Shown here: positions 55,901 through 63,534 of the stretch, one piece after another
Numbering within the stretch: the first letter of the stretch is position 1
Layout: each line of letters begins with the position of its first letter
Assembly (NCBI RefSeq): GCF_003119195.2
Contig: NZ_CP022260.1
Span: forward strand, 861,148 to 925,147
Reading direction: 5' to 3'
DNA length: 64,000 nucleotides
DNA from: Azospirillum baldaniorum
GTDB lineage: Bacteria; Pseudomonadota; Alphaproteobacteria; Azospirillales; Azospirillaceae
The notes under the pieces: generated by a model
Databases searched by the model: none
What the model was told of the DNA's origin: nothing
Seen by the model: the letters and a program-made list of their open reading frames with translations, nothing else
Position numbers and translations under genes: made by a program

Positions 55901-57319
55901 CGCGCCCGAAGCCGCCCCGGTGGAGGTCAGCGCCACCGAGCCGGTTGAGCTGGTGCCGGCGTCGATCGTGCCGGCCACGATGCCGCGATCCACGCTGTAG
56001 CGCAGGTCCATGCTTCCGTTGCTCGGCGTGGACAGGGCCAGCGTCTGGATGCCGCTGGCCTCCGTCACCGTGAAGCTGCGGTTGGAGCCGAGGGCGTTGA
56101 ACTGATAGGTCCCCGTGGCGGTGGACGTCTTGTGCGTGACGGTGACGTCCAGCGCGGTCAGCGCGGTGTTGCTGTTGTTGATGTAGAGGTCACCGTTGCT
56201 CACCAGGGTCAGCGACGCGGCGGAGGTCTTCACCGCCCGCGTGCTGGTGCCGATGGAACCGCCGTTGGTGCCGGAGCCGTTGGCCGACAGGGTGACGGAG
56301 GACGCCGTGATGGTTCCGGCTCCCACCATGGTGATCGTCGAGTTTTCTCCGCCGCCCGCGGTGGTCAGGCTGACGGCACCGCCGCCGGCGGTGATCTGGT
56401 TGACCTCGATGTTCTTCTTGCCGACGAAGCTGAAGTTGCTGTTCTGGGCGCTCGCGATGTCGATGGCAACCTTGGTGCCGCTGTCGACCAGCGTATAGAT
56501 CTGGGCACCGGTGCTGCCGATGGAGAAAGTGCTCGCGGTCGAGGAGCTGGTGGTGCTGTTCGTGCTGGTGATCGCCAGGCTGTTGAAGGCGCGCCCATTG
56601 TTGTCGACGTAGATGTCGCGTCCCGAGGTCACCGACAGGTTGCCGGTGTCGAGGCTGATGGCACCGTAGAGGGTCGAATCACCGATGGAGGAGCTGCTCC
56701 CCGCCTCCAGCGACACCTTGCCGGCGGTGATCTTGCTGCCGTTGCCGGTGTTGGTGACACCGTTGGACGAGACGATGGCGACGCTGCCGCCCGTTCCGAC
56801 GCTGACGGTGCCGACCTTGACCGCGCGCGACGAATTGAAGGCGAAGTTCAGCGCCGTGCTGCTGGTGACGGTCTGGATCGTGGACTGCGACGAGCTGTCC
56901 GACAGGGTGAAGACCTGCCCGTTGACCGTGGTGATCCCGATGGTGCCGCCGGAGTAGGAGCCGCGCGTCAGCGTCAGGTCGGTCAGCGCCATCGTGCTGG
57001 TGATGCCGACGGACCCGCCCGTCGTGATCGATAGGTTCGCCGTCGCCAGATTCAGCGCGTTGGTGCCGCCGACGCTTCCATTGGCGCTCAGGATCACCTT
57101 GCCGGCAGCGATGAGCGTCGTGCTGTCCGAATCGTCCTGGATGCTGCCGCTGGTGTTCGTCAGCGTGACCGTTCCGGTGCCGTTGTTGGCGTTGACCGAC
57201 CCGACGGTCATGACGCCGTTGGACTTCGTGACGGTGATGTCACCGCCGGCCGTCAGGCTGTCCAGCCCGGTCGGGCCGGTGCCCAGGCCGAGCCACATCG
57301 AACCGCCGGCGGTGGCCAC
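43958..57319 (-). CDS. Giant filamentous-haemagglutinin-like adhesin TpsA, C-terminal 4,453 residues
   Basis: An unbroken frame of 4,453 residues rich in Gly, Thr, Ser, Ala and Val, in short beta-strand repeats typical of right-handed beta-helices secreted by two-partner systems. Motifs such as GTITAGSVSLTATG recur at 20-45-residue spacing in the first two thirds; a 14-fold 93-residue repeat follows, and the end carries YFINNTPWGPTEQV and a degenerate GAGTQPEVLSTG repeat before TEEEEAR. The Met at 57319 is internal: a one-base deletion near 57372 breaks the frame, and past it the reading NIGTSGKALNAEAGTVVATAGG continues the protein. See 57320-61680 for the front part. Confidence 0.9.
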   Translation of the reverse strand: MATAGGSMWLGLGTGPTGLDSLTAGGDITVTKSNGVMTVGSVNANNGTGTVTLTNTSGSIQDDSDSTTLIAAGKVILSANGSVGGTNALNLATANLSITTGGSVGITSTMALTDLTLTRGSYSGGTIGITTVNGQVFTLSDSSSQSTIQTVTSSTALNFAFNSSRAVKVGTVSVGTGGSVAIVSSNGVTNTGNGSKITAGKVSLEAGSSSSIGDSTLYGAISLDTGNLSVTSGRDIYVDNNGRAFNSLAITSTNSTTSSSTASTFSIGSTGAQIYTLVDSGTKVAIDIASAQNSNFSFVGKKNIEVNQITAGGGAVSLTTAGGGENSTITMVGAGTITASSVTLSANGSGTNGGSIGTSTRAVKTSAASLTLVSNGDLYINNSNTALTALDVTVTHKTSTATGTYQFNALGSNRSFTVTEASGIQTLALSTPSNGSMDLRYSVDRGIVAGTIDAGTSSTGSVALTSTGAASGASGGPSINGSGTITAGSVSLTATGGNGNVGGTNQVQTSTQKLSIASGGNVTVSNNTTLTDLTLDFRHNKSGGGSNSYSISSTGLTASFSDSSLQEGLTVTNVTQSGLKLNISNDKALRIAKIDVGNSGTVDLTANSGSSSISATNSSGAAVTAGSLTLKGTSVGHTNSGSYFTTQVGTLSANLTGSLTLSNTGTLTLKDVKAGSSADIKVTNNGSLLQSGTKPLSADKVTLTVEGGSIGASGTPLLTETRTLEVIAGRNVYLTNGADLHALSLDVRHASTGAQNAYDIRSEGLTFALTDSNTGSQYTLGSVVDASGLDFSFKSDNSVALGTINSGLARKVTIETTGTGKDIFSNGSSMVTAGTVTLTATGGIGQAGSSANHIATMADTLALTTATDAFVDNGKDLTALSLTSSRTTGAGTYQITAPQLVFTMTDDGVTTTLSELTDTTGLAFKLDTQHALSIGTLNAQNWGTVDLTSAGAITGAASANAGNPANRITAGTATLSSGGGIGSSSNKIHLSASSATFNVKGDLYVESDTRIGTLKIKSTSSSINDRNYSLTSVDTSGSAIALTGAESSTQAVLAALTDRSGVRFTFDSHRKLVVGGLDVGKTGTIALIADAGIVGNGHSVLKINAGVTSLTSSSNVVGAQGGEFISITTGNLTVNANNGAVINLHGSTVIDSMSLGGALTLNNSIGDIALGSISMYGANAVINNQGGSILSGSISGSNLVNLTATGSIGNVSAISTQANSTSTTLTASAAGSIAVSEGKALIAQSVVSTGGGSIKLSTGSSGTSLLTAGTITTTGTVSLTSGEGNIRANSGNLVSGGSVELSATKGGIADTGSTLNVATTDLTLKTPGTFNIADTLDLDKLTIDRTPGTTGASTSGTMSLTAANLSWNVTDSGGTTTFTTLTDSTGLDFTFKAPGAIAIGTVNTGASSTVSLTATGNSATAGSITAVNNSSTITAGSLKLDAQKKTNEQGNSSAIGSNATALGMNVSSLTASSGTGGLFVKNAAGLNLSSVTTGGALTVIAAAGDLTVSNLSYDSTKALTLTATAGRILNGGSSLSLGTGSATLTAGAGIGTADSAFKVTTSSTGALTTNVTGAGGVYLDIAGSLTGGLTAAVQNGPVVVSGSGNITLTNVAIATDAAGNSITVTSTGGSITAGTVTAGANNGLVTLSATGNGGKILAANGGSAVTGKTVALNGAGGIGTSSARVGVGGAQVQVNGGSGDIYLSTTGASALAYAATTGGKIDVQAGDRLQVVSASTGGGAITISSTAVDADIIAGSINAGTGAVTLSSTGGGVYDDGLAETRIVGGSASLTGSKGIGTSSRSVQTTTGSLTLASATGSVYLTDASTGGVTVASATASSGSVTIESAGTMTVQSVSASTTNGAVALTAAGSILGSGNGTHVTGHSASLTANGGSIGTVTDAATGAGTPIKMNVSSLTGLTATGTTPVISVDNINSAALTLTGNLVTLGSGGSAYIRTAGNLDASAGLSMTSGNLLLQSGGVLTLPTAAINLGTGALTLKGATDVVAAGASPRSLSITAGSLTFASGSNGGDTTLNTTVGTIDASLTGSGKNLTVNNTGTLTAATLGANGTVTATSSTGMTATSVTGVGTVSLTATTGDLTVGTVNAGASGVINLSAAGGSLLTGNGTSLTGGTLNLTSNTGIGTSSAAFTSTIANISAMVTGTGGIYLAGTSFNLGNLATTDGDIAVTASGAITDSNATTGINAGGSGTISLISTGGAVSLTKAVYSVGSDATRASVTVQGTSIALGNVTTTGTQTYTGNTTLNGTLSGKSVTVTGNLTLSGANRMVSATGGDLSVTGTLNGGGYGATLNAAQGGVTLGGAASNLAYLTVTAGTIGLRAVTTTGAQTYTGATSLQGAYATGNGAFTVTGATTLAGGTTVNSGSGNVLFSGTVNGANSLVITSSGATQFTGTVGGTTALTSLTIDAGGTASVKSVSTTGGQTYSGTVTLDGTYTTGAVFSAIGAVTLGGNTTVDGTSSVVFMSTVDGAYTLAVNNQGMAQFNGAVGGTTALMSLTTDAGGSSSLKSVTTNGAQTYNDAVTLDGTYTTGSGAFTANGAATLAGGTTVNGGSSVLFAGTVDGAYALAVNSKAATQFTGTVGGATALASLTTDAGGTSSLKSVTTTGAQTYNDAVTLNGTYTTGSGNFAANGAATLAGDTTVNGGSSVLFAGTVDGAYALAVNNKGTTQFAGAVGGTTALASLTTDAGGTSSLKSVTTTGAQTYNDAVTLDGTYTGGTVTTNEAATLGGATTVNAGTATFNGTVNGAQALTIAGTGTAQFNAAVGGTTALSSLTTNAGTTASFLNVTTTSDQTHNAATTLNGTYTTTTGVFTANGATTLAGDTTVNGGSSVLFAGTVDGAYALAINNKGATQFTGTVGGTTALASLTTDAGGTSSLRNVTTTGDQTYNDAVTLNGTYTTGSGAFTANAATTLAGATTVNGGAVLFAGTVDGAQALVINSKGTTQFTGTVGGTTALASLTTDAGGTSSLRNVTTTGAQTYNDAVTLNGIYTTTTGAFTANGAATLAGDTTVNGGSSVLFAGTVDGAQALVINSKGTTQFTGTVGGTTALASLTTDAGGTSSLKSVTTTGAQTYNDAVTLNGIYTTTTGAFTANGAATLAGDTTVNGGASVLFAGTVDGAYALAVNNKGTTQFAGAVGGTTALASLITDATGTSSLKSVTTTGAQTYNDAVTLDGTYTGGTVTTNEAATLGGATTVNAGTATFNGTVNGAQALTIAGTGTAQFNAAVGGTTALASLITNAGATASFLNVTTSGTQTHNAATTLNGTYSSTNSAITFNGATTLAGTTAVNAGYGTITFNGTVNGAQALTATSTGAMVFNAAVGGTTALASLTTGTGYTSLVNVTTAGDQSYGGETSLMGTYATGNGAFTVAGPVTLAGTTTVDAGSGAVTFNGTVNGAQALTIAGTGTAQFNAAVGGTTALASLTTNAGATVSLLNVTTSGTQTHNAATTLNGTYSSTDSPITFNGETTLAGTTAVNAGYGTITFNGRVNGAQALTATSTGAMVFNAAVGGTTALASLTTGTGYTSLVNVTTAGDQSYGGETSLMGTYATGNGAFTVAGPVTLAGTTTVDAGSGAVTFNGTVNGAQALTVNSSGATRFSAAVGNTTALASLTTDADGTTSVTSVTTSGAQTYNDAVTLDGAYQAGTVFTAAQAVTLGGDSRITGTGGIVLASTLDGGRALTLTSGSGDILLGGAVGGGSRLGALTINGGGTTTIADTVKAASLVTDATGITILNGGSVDTIGAQSYADAVTLGTDTVLTGTQVALSGGIDAAEAGRQSLTIAGNAALAGTLGTRQALAALTVGGETLLAGATAVTSGAQTYGGAVRLAGSPSALTGTGITVAGTLDGGQALTVTSGTGDAVFAGTVGGTERLGDLTVNSAGQTRFAQSVRAASVATDVAGTLALNGGSVDTTGTQIYGERAVLGTDTLLTGSTVVLAGGLDAATRGGQGLTIAGNAVVNGLVGGTQALSRLSVTGTAALNGGAVTTMAEQSFGGAVTLGADTVLTGGTVSLLNGGSAANAGVQGLTVDGDAVLAGVFGETGALRQIAVSGGTRLDGATVTTTGAQRFGGALTVTGASTLTSTGGDLVFGGAVDSANRSALSLNAASIRAAGDIGASGLMGDVTVRTSGGVFYDGAVTVRSLTQTAGGESRFAKALTATGTDGLRLTGAGFTFGAAVNSAGSLALVTTDAAGTVTFGRDATVVTEGGFTQSGGSGIVLPASITAKTGPITLGAVASLPDGQASIAAGGPITMAGLQGKATMLTMASDGGALLIGQETGTALQKIDVLSLTVPKAGSARMFGTVAGKTDALAASAIDSPLRAAPYFINNTPWGPTEQVSRVAATVVVVVPVPSTPGVTSLFTGTVTRAGLTPNALAAYAAPQVLTLAGTTPSLTGAGTQPEVLSTGAGTNPSTTRAGAQSEVLTTGPAPSATGNQQTEEEEAR
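46440..50300 (-). repeat. About 14 tandem repeats of ~279 bp (93 aa) in tpsA
   Basis: Units read VLFAGTVDGA-ALVINSKG-TQF-GTVGGTTALASLTTDAGG-SSL-SVTTTGAQTYNDAVTLNGTYTT. Neighbouring units near 48030-48580 are almost identical in DNA, and a two-unit block repeats at 561-bp spacing (46601 and 47162). One TGGTVTTNEAATLGG variant occurs twice 1.39 kb apart. Such repeats allow length changes by recombination. Confidence 0.85.
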
Positions 57320-60300
57320 GACCGTGCCGGCCTCCGCGTTCAGCGCCTTTCCGGACGTGCCGATGTTCTTCCGGCGGTGAGGGTCACCGTCCCGGCGGAA
57401 CTCGTGCGCAACGTGGCGTTGTTCGGGTTCAGAATCGAGCCGTTGGTCGCCGTGACCGTGATATCGCTGCTGGCGCTGGACGAGAAGTTGGAACCGAAGG
57501 CGATGTCGCCCGGGTCGCCGTCACCACGATGGGATTGCCGGCGGCGCTGAAGAAGCGGCTGCCCAGCGTGATCAGGTTCTTCTGGTTGTCGACGCCCGTC
57601 GAGGTCGGCAGGGTGACGTAGATGCCGCCGTCCGACGCGCGGGCGTTCAGGACCGGGGTGACGATGTCCAGATACTCGGTGCCCGAACCGCTGCCGATCG
57701 CCTTGCTGGCGACCAGATTGACCGACCCGGCCAGCACCAGGGTGGTCTTCGTCCCGTCGTCCAGGATGGAGCCGTTCGTCGTCTCGGCGTTGAAGATGCT
57801 GTAGGTTTCGCTGGGCGAGGGCGTCCCGTTGTCGGGAAGGACGCCGTTCTTGTAAGTCAGGTCGACCCGGCCCAGCCGGATGTCGCGGTCGCCCTTGAAG
57901 GAGAAGATCTGGCCGGTGGTGTCGACCAGCGTGCGCAGCAGATAGCCGTTGGTGGCGTCGTCGGTCAGGTCGAAGGTGAAGTTCGGCGCGGTGATCGAGT
58001 AGCTGTTCACCACCGTCGTGTCCGCATGCGTGCTGGTGACGGTCAGTTCCGCCATGTCGGACAGGTTGGTGACGTGCAGGTCGCCGCCGGTGGTCAGTGT
58101 CAGCTTCGTGGCGTTGAGCGCCAGCGGAGCGTTGGCGTCGCCCACGCTGCCCGCCGCGGCGCTCAGCGTCACGGTGTCGGCGTTGATCCGCGTGTTCACG
58201 CTGCCGTCGTCGCGGATGCTGCCGGTGGTGGAGGTCAGCTTGACCGTGCCGCCCGCCCCCACCGTGGCGAGATCGCCGACGATCAGGTCGATGTCGCTGT
58301 CGAAGGTGAGGGTGGATAGCTTCGGCTGCCGACCGCTCCAGAATGGTCGCGGTGCCGTTGTCGCGACCACGAAGTTGAAGTATTCGGAGGTGAGTTCCAG
58401 CGCGTTGGCGGCCCCGCCAACGTGCCGGTTCGTGATCGACAGGCCGTCAGGATCACGCCGCTGTTGTCGAGATACAGATCCCCGACGTTTGCTCAGCGTC
58501 AGCGACCCCGTGGAGGTGCGCAGATGGGTGCCGACGCTCCCGATGGCGCCGTCCGTGCTCAGGCTGATGGCGTTGGCGGACAGCCGGTTGTTCGCGTCCT
58601 TGCCCAGGATCGCCCCGCCGGTGGCCGTCACAGAGATTCGCGCCGGCGGTCGTCTTGATCGTCCCAGCGTAGCGCGCCGCCGTTCACAGTGAGCGAGATC
58701 GACGAGCCGGTGGAGGTGATGTTGTCCACCGTCACGGCACCGGTCTGCATGACCGTGACGTTGCCCGCGTTGTTGGTGACCGTCAGCCGCTTCGCCGCGG
58801 TGTTCACCATCACGGTGGAGGTGCTGCCTCCGGCGGCGAGAGTGACGTTGTCGCCGGTGATCGTGCCGGACAAGGCGGAGATGCTGCCGTTGGCGGTCGT
58901 CAGGGTGACGTTACCGGCGGCCCCGGCATCGACCGTGGTCGCGGTGATGTCGGACACCGTGCCGTTCGCCGTGACGGCGATGCTGCTGGTCCCGTTGGCG
59001 CTGGTGATCGTCCCGATGGTGGTCGTGCCGCCGGTGGTGATCGCGACGTCGCCGTTGGTCGAGACGATGGAGCCCAGCACCGCCGAGCCCGACATCGTCA
59101 GGAAGACGCCCCGCGCCGGAAGTGGCGTCGATGTTGTAGGAGCCGGCGGTCAGGGCCGTGCCGCTGGTGCCGATGCTGCCGGCGGCGTTCAGGACCAGGC
59201 TGTAGGAGCTGATGGTGGTCGAGGCGTCGGCGTCGTTCAGGATGCTGCCGCCGCTGCTGGTCAGGGTCAGCGTGTTGCTGCCGATGGCCACCGCGCCGAC
59301 CGTCAGGTTGCCGGTGGCCGCGACGGTGTCTGGTCAGGCTGGCCAGGGTCAGCGCGCCAGTGTTCGACAGGTTGATGCCGCCGCTGCCGGCCGTGGCGGT
59401 CAGGCTGGCCAGGATGGCGCCATTGCTGCCGACGAGCCTTTGCGGTCGTCAGCGCGCCGGCCGGCGGTGGGTCAGCGCGACGGATCCCGTTGACCGTGCC
59501 GACCTGGATGTTGGCGAAGCTGTGGCGTCGAGCGCGGTGCTGCCGGTGACGGTGAAGATCAGGCCCGTGGAGGCCAGGAAGAAGTGGCTGTCGACCCCGA
59601 CCGTCCGGTGCGTGCTGGTGACGGAGAGGTCGCCGTCTGGTCGTTGGTGACGAACAGGTTGCCGCCGGTGACCAGGGAGAGCTGGGTGCTGCTGGTCACC
59701 GCCGCACCGCTGGCGCCGATGGAGCCGCCGGCGGTCAGGGTGACCGGGCCGCCGACGATCCGGCCGGCGTCCAACGCGGTCAGCGACCCGCTCTCGGCCT
59801 TGACGGAGACCGCCCCGGCGCTTCCCGAGACCGGCGTGGTGTCGATCAGGTTGCCGAGCTGGACATTGTCGGTGGCCGTCAGCCGCACCGCGCCGCCACG
59901 GGTCGTCAGCTGCCGATTGGTTAGGCTGCTGGCCATGCCGTTGGCTTCCAGCACGATGTCGCCGCCGTTGGTGCGGATCTCGTAGCTGGCGTCGGTGAAG
60001 GCGATGCCGCTGCTGGTCAGCGACCGCAGCGTGAAGCTGTGGCCGGCGATGGTCTGAAGATCGAGGCTGGTCTCCACCGTGATGAGGCCCGACGCCTCCA
60101 GCACGATGTTCGCGTTGCCGGCGATGCTCTCCAGCACCTGCTTCGACACCGTGTTGACGGCATCGCCGCTGCCCAGGTTGGGGTCGTTGACGCCGATCGT
60201 GCCGTCCGCCGCGGCGCCGTCCTGGCTGCCCCCGGCGGAGCTGACGATGCGCAGGCTCTCCGGATCGAGCAGGAAGGTGCCCGCCGCGCCCTTCGGCGGT

Positions 60301-61680
60301 CAGGTCGACGCTGCCGGTCAGCGTGATGTCCTTGTGGCTGGACACCTCGGCGAAGCCGCCGTCGCCACCCTCGGCACCGCCGCGGGCGGAGATCTTACCG
60401 GCGTGCTTCGTGCTTTTCTGCGACAGCACCGTCACGCTGCCGCCCTTGCCGGACTTCACCGCGTCGGCGGACAGGGTGGCGCCGGCCTCGACCGTCACCT
60501 TGTCCGACCAGGTGCCGGAACGGCCCGTCTTGCTGCCGATGGCGACCTCGCCGCCGCCCTTGCTGCCGGAGGCGTCGACGCGGGCGTTCTTCTTCACGGC
60601 GATCTCGGCGCCGGTGGCGACGACGGTGCCGCCGGTCTGCCCCTCCCCGCGCCCGCTGGCGTCGACGGTGCCGCCGATGTTGACCGTGCCGGTGTCGCCC
60701 CCGGAGAGGACGATCTTGCCGTTGGCGCTGCCGACCGAGGTGGCCTTGATGACGCCGTCGGTGTTGATGACGTTGTCGATCACGCCCTTCACGGCGCGCG
60801 CCGACAGGGTGACGCTGCCGCCCTCGGCCGGGAATTGACGACCAGCGCCGCGACCGGCTTGCCGTCCGCGTCCTTCGCCACCGTCTTGACGGCGGAGCTG
60901 GCGTCGAAGCTGATCAGCCCGTCGCCGTGGAAGTCGAGCGTGAAGGTCTCGGCACCGCCCAGCGCCACCTTGCCCAGCTTCGCGCGGATGACGCCGGAAT
61001 TGCGGACGTGCGGGGCCACCAGGGCGGCCAAACCGCTGTCCTTGACGGTGATGTCCCCTCGTTCACCACCATGGCGTTCGGCTTGGCGGAGGCCTGGTCG
61101 AACTGGTTTGGCGTCGAGATGTTGGCGGTGGTCGCCACCAACCCGCCGACATCCACCTTCGCCCGGCGCCGATCACCACGCCGTTCGGGTTGACCAGCAT
61201 GACCGTGCCGTTGGCCGACAGGCTGCCCATGATCTTGGACGGGTCGTTGCCGGTGACCCGGTTCAGCGTGACGCTGGACGCCGAGGGCTGCTGGAAGGTG
61301 ACCTTCTCACCGGCGTCGATGCTGAAGGACTTCCAGTTGATGATGGCTTTGTCGGTGGACTGCAGGATCTCCATCGATTTCGGGGTCGACGACTGGATGG
61401 TCGCCGCGCCCGCGGTGACGGTGCCCTCCAGCGGGTTGGCGTAGGCCGCGCCGGCGAACAGGGTGGACAGCGCCACACCGATCACGCTGCGCAGCGCCAG
61501 CCGCGCGAAGTCGATGCCTCCCCGGGCCTTCGCCGCGCGGCGCTGATGCCGGGTGCGCCGCCGCGCTGGGGCGCCTCCCGCGGACGACAGCAGCAGCCGC
61601 TGGCGCAGCGTCTGGCGGTGGCGGCGCGCGCCGGGAATCTCGGTGAAGCCGGAGGTGGTGGTGACGTTGCCCTTGCCCAT
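57320..61680 (-). pseudogene. N-terminal part of tpsA, interrupted by frameshifts
   Basis: Starts at ATG 61680 with a basic extended leader, hydrophobic signal (LRSVIGVALSTLFAGAAYA, about 63-81) and the TPS secretion domain: INWKSFSIDAGEKVTFQQP and the VMLVNPNGVVIG motif (NPNG at 164-167). After that the frame changes at about 61155, 61055, 60835, 60300, 59630, 59340, 59110, 58640 and several places to 57372. Joining frames restores coherent adhesin text (e.g. AMVVNEG-DITVKDSGLAALVAP). Several breaks fall in G or C runs, which suggests sequencing error more than decay. Confidence 0.8.
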
Positions 61681-61701
61681 GTCCTGTATCCCCCGGCCCT
61701 A

Positions 61702-63397
61702 TCAGTATTGCGCAGTGATGTTGAAGAAGACCCGCATGTCCTTGTCGCCCTCGGTCGCGACGCGGCGGGTCAGCGCTCAAGCGTCGCGAAAAGCCGTTCC
61801 ACGAGGCTGGCGCGCACGCCGCCGCCCACGGAGACCAGCGAATTCCGGCTGTTCTGCTCCAGGCTGGAGCGGTTCCACACCTCGCCGCCATCGACGAAGC
61901 CGTAAATCTGGACGGCCTGCGCGAAGGCGTTGTCCGGCAGCACCGGCGTGTAGCGCAGCTCCAGCGACCCGGCCCAGCCGTTGTCGCCGGAGATCTCGCC
62001 CTCGTCGAAGGCACGGCCGTAGCTCGGGCCGCCCAACGCGATCTGCTCGCTGGCCAGCAGCGGTGTGCCGCGGCCTGCATGGTGGCCGTTGCCAGGATGC
62101 TGAAGTTGGCCGGCAACTGCTGCACGCGGGTGATGTCGGCGGTGAGCTTGGTGAAGTCGCTGCGCCCGCGCTCCCGCGATGCGTAGGCGGAGCCGAGCTT
62201 CGTCGCGTCGAGGATGTCCAGACCCTGATGCACGAGGCCGCGCACCGCGGTGATGCCGTCCCAATTGTCGGTCCGGTCATAGCTGAAACCGCCGCGCAGG
62301 ATGCGCAGGCGGTCGCGGTTGAAGCGGTCGCCGGAAATGTCGGTGTTCACGTCGCGGTATTCGAACTCGCCGACGGCGCGCAGGTTTTCCAGGCGCGAGC
62401 GGATCACCGGGTAGCTGAGCGTTCCCACGCCCGCACCCAGCTTTCCACGTCCAGCGGGTCGAGCGTCAGGCCGGGCCGCGACTTGGAGTAGGAGCCGGAG
62501 AAGGTCAGCCCGTCACCAGCGCTTGGTAGCCGGCGCCGACCGACCAAGCCCGCGACGCCGGGGAGGACACGCGCCCGCTGAGGTTCAGTCGGCGTTCGGC
62601 CCGAAGGAGTTCAGCGCCGCCGTCGCGGTCGTCTGGGCGGTGCCGAGACGACACCAGGGCGTCCACCGCCTTGCGGTCCGTCTTCACCACCACCACCGAG
62701 GCGCCGAGCGTGTCCGGCGCCGGCTCCAGGCTGGCGCGCACGGTCAGGCCGGCAAGGTCGTTCGCCAGGAGAAGGCGGCGCTCGACCTCGGCGACGTTGA
62801 TCGGCTTGACACCACGCGGGCTCCACCAGCCGCTTCACCGCGGCGAGCGCCGGGCCGATGTCGTCGGGATAGGTGATGTCGGACACGAAGCCCTCGACCA
62901 CCTGGAGGCGGAAGGTGCCGTCCTCGATCGTCTGGGCCGGAACGATGACCCGGCTGGTGATGAAGCCGTCGTTGCGGTAGCGGAACTCGATGTCGTTGGC
63001 GATCTTGAACAGGTCCGCCACCGACACCTCGCGGCCCAGCATGTCCTGGTAGGCCGTCTTGAGGCTGTCCTGGCTGTAGGCGGTGGCGCCTTCGACAGAA
63101 ACACTCCGCAACGTAAGGCGGTAATTCTCGGCCCCGCCGGCGCCTCCGCCGCGGGCGCCTTCGGCACCGTCACCGCACCACCGGCACCGAGGGCAGTGGC
63201 ATCACCGGACGCGGCGCCTCCGGACGCGGTTCCGCGCCCGAGGGGAGCTGGGCCGGCAACTGTTGCGCGAGCGCTGGCGACGCCACGCCCGCGACGATAG
63301 AGCTTGCCGCCAAGCAAACCCACCAAGACGCTTTTCTCTTACCCACATCTTCTTTATGGATGAAGATGAAGGAGGCGACCTTGGTGGACGAATTCAT
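61702..63397 (-). pseudogene. TpsB/ShlB-type outer-membrane transporter, frameshifted
   Basis: Begins MNSSTKVASFIFIHK, signal peptide to SPALAQ, Pro-rich linker, then a POTRA domain (SVSVEGATAYSQDSLKTAYQDMLGR...VVEGFVSDITY) and a beta-barrel (GLVHQGLDILDAT, ALGGPSYGRAFDEGEISGDNGWAGSLELRY, barrel end VFFNITAQY). Frame changes near 63115, 62830, 62625, 62430, 62070 and 61780 split it. When joined it is about 565 residues, the normal TpsB size. It exports the adhesin encoded 21 bp downstream. Confidence 0.85.
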
Positions 63398-63534
63398 TGG
63401 AGCGGTACCTTCACGCGATGTTCGTTGCTAACCTTTGATTAACGAAGACCCACCGGATCTCCATCTGAGGTAGCTATTTCTATCATACGATTTCGGATTG
63501 GGTGTTAGTCCTAGTTTGTCGGAATTTGTAACAT
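63398..63534. other. AT-rich region upstream of tpsB
   Basis: 137 bp, markedly more AT-rich than the genome average, with stretches like tttctatcatacgatttcgg. It probably carries the tpsB promoter (minus strand) but no clear -35/-10 pair was found by eye. Confidence 0.45.

Noticed and set aside
51671..55948. Plus-strand open frame of 1,425 codons
   Set aside because: Antisense shadow of the adhesin, same reasons.
57319..57319. Met at the left end of the intact adhesin frame as a true start
   Set aside because: Protein text continues upstream in the neighbouring frame after correcting one base near 57372; signal and secretion domain are at 61680.
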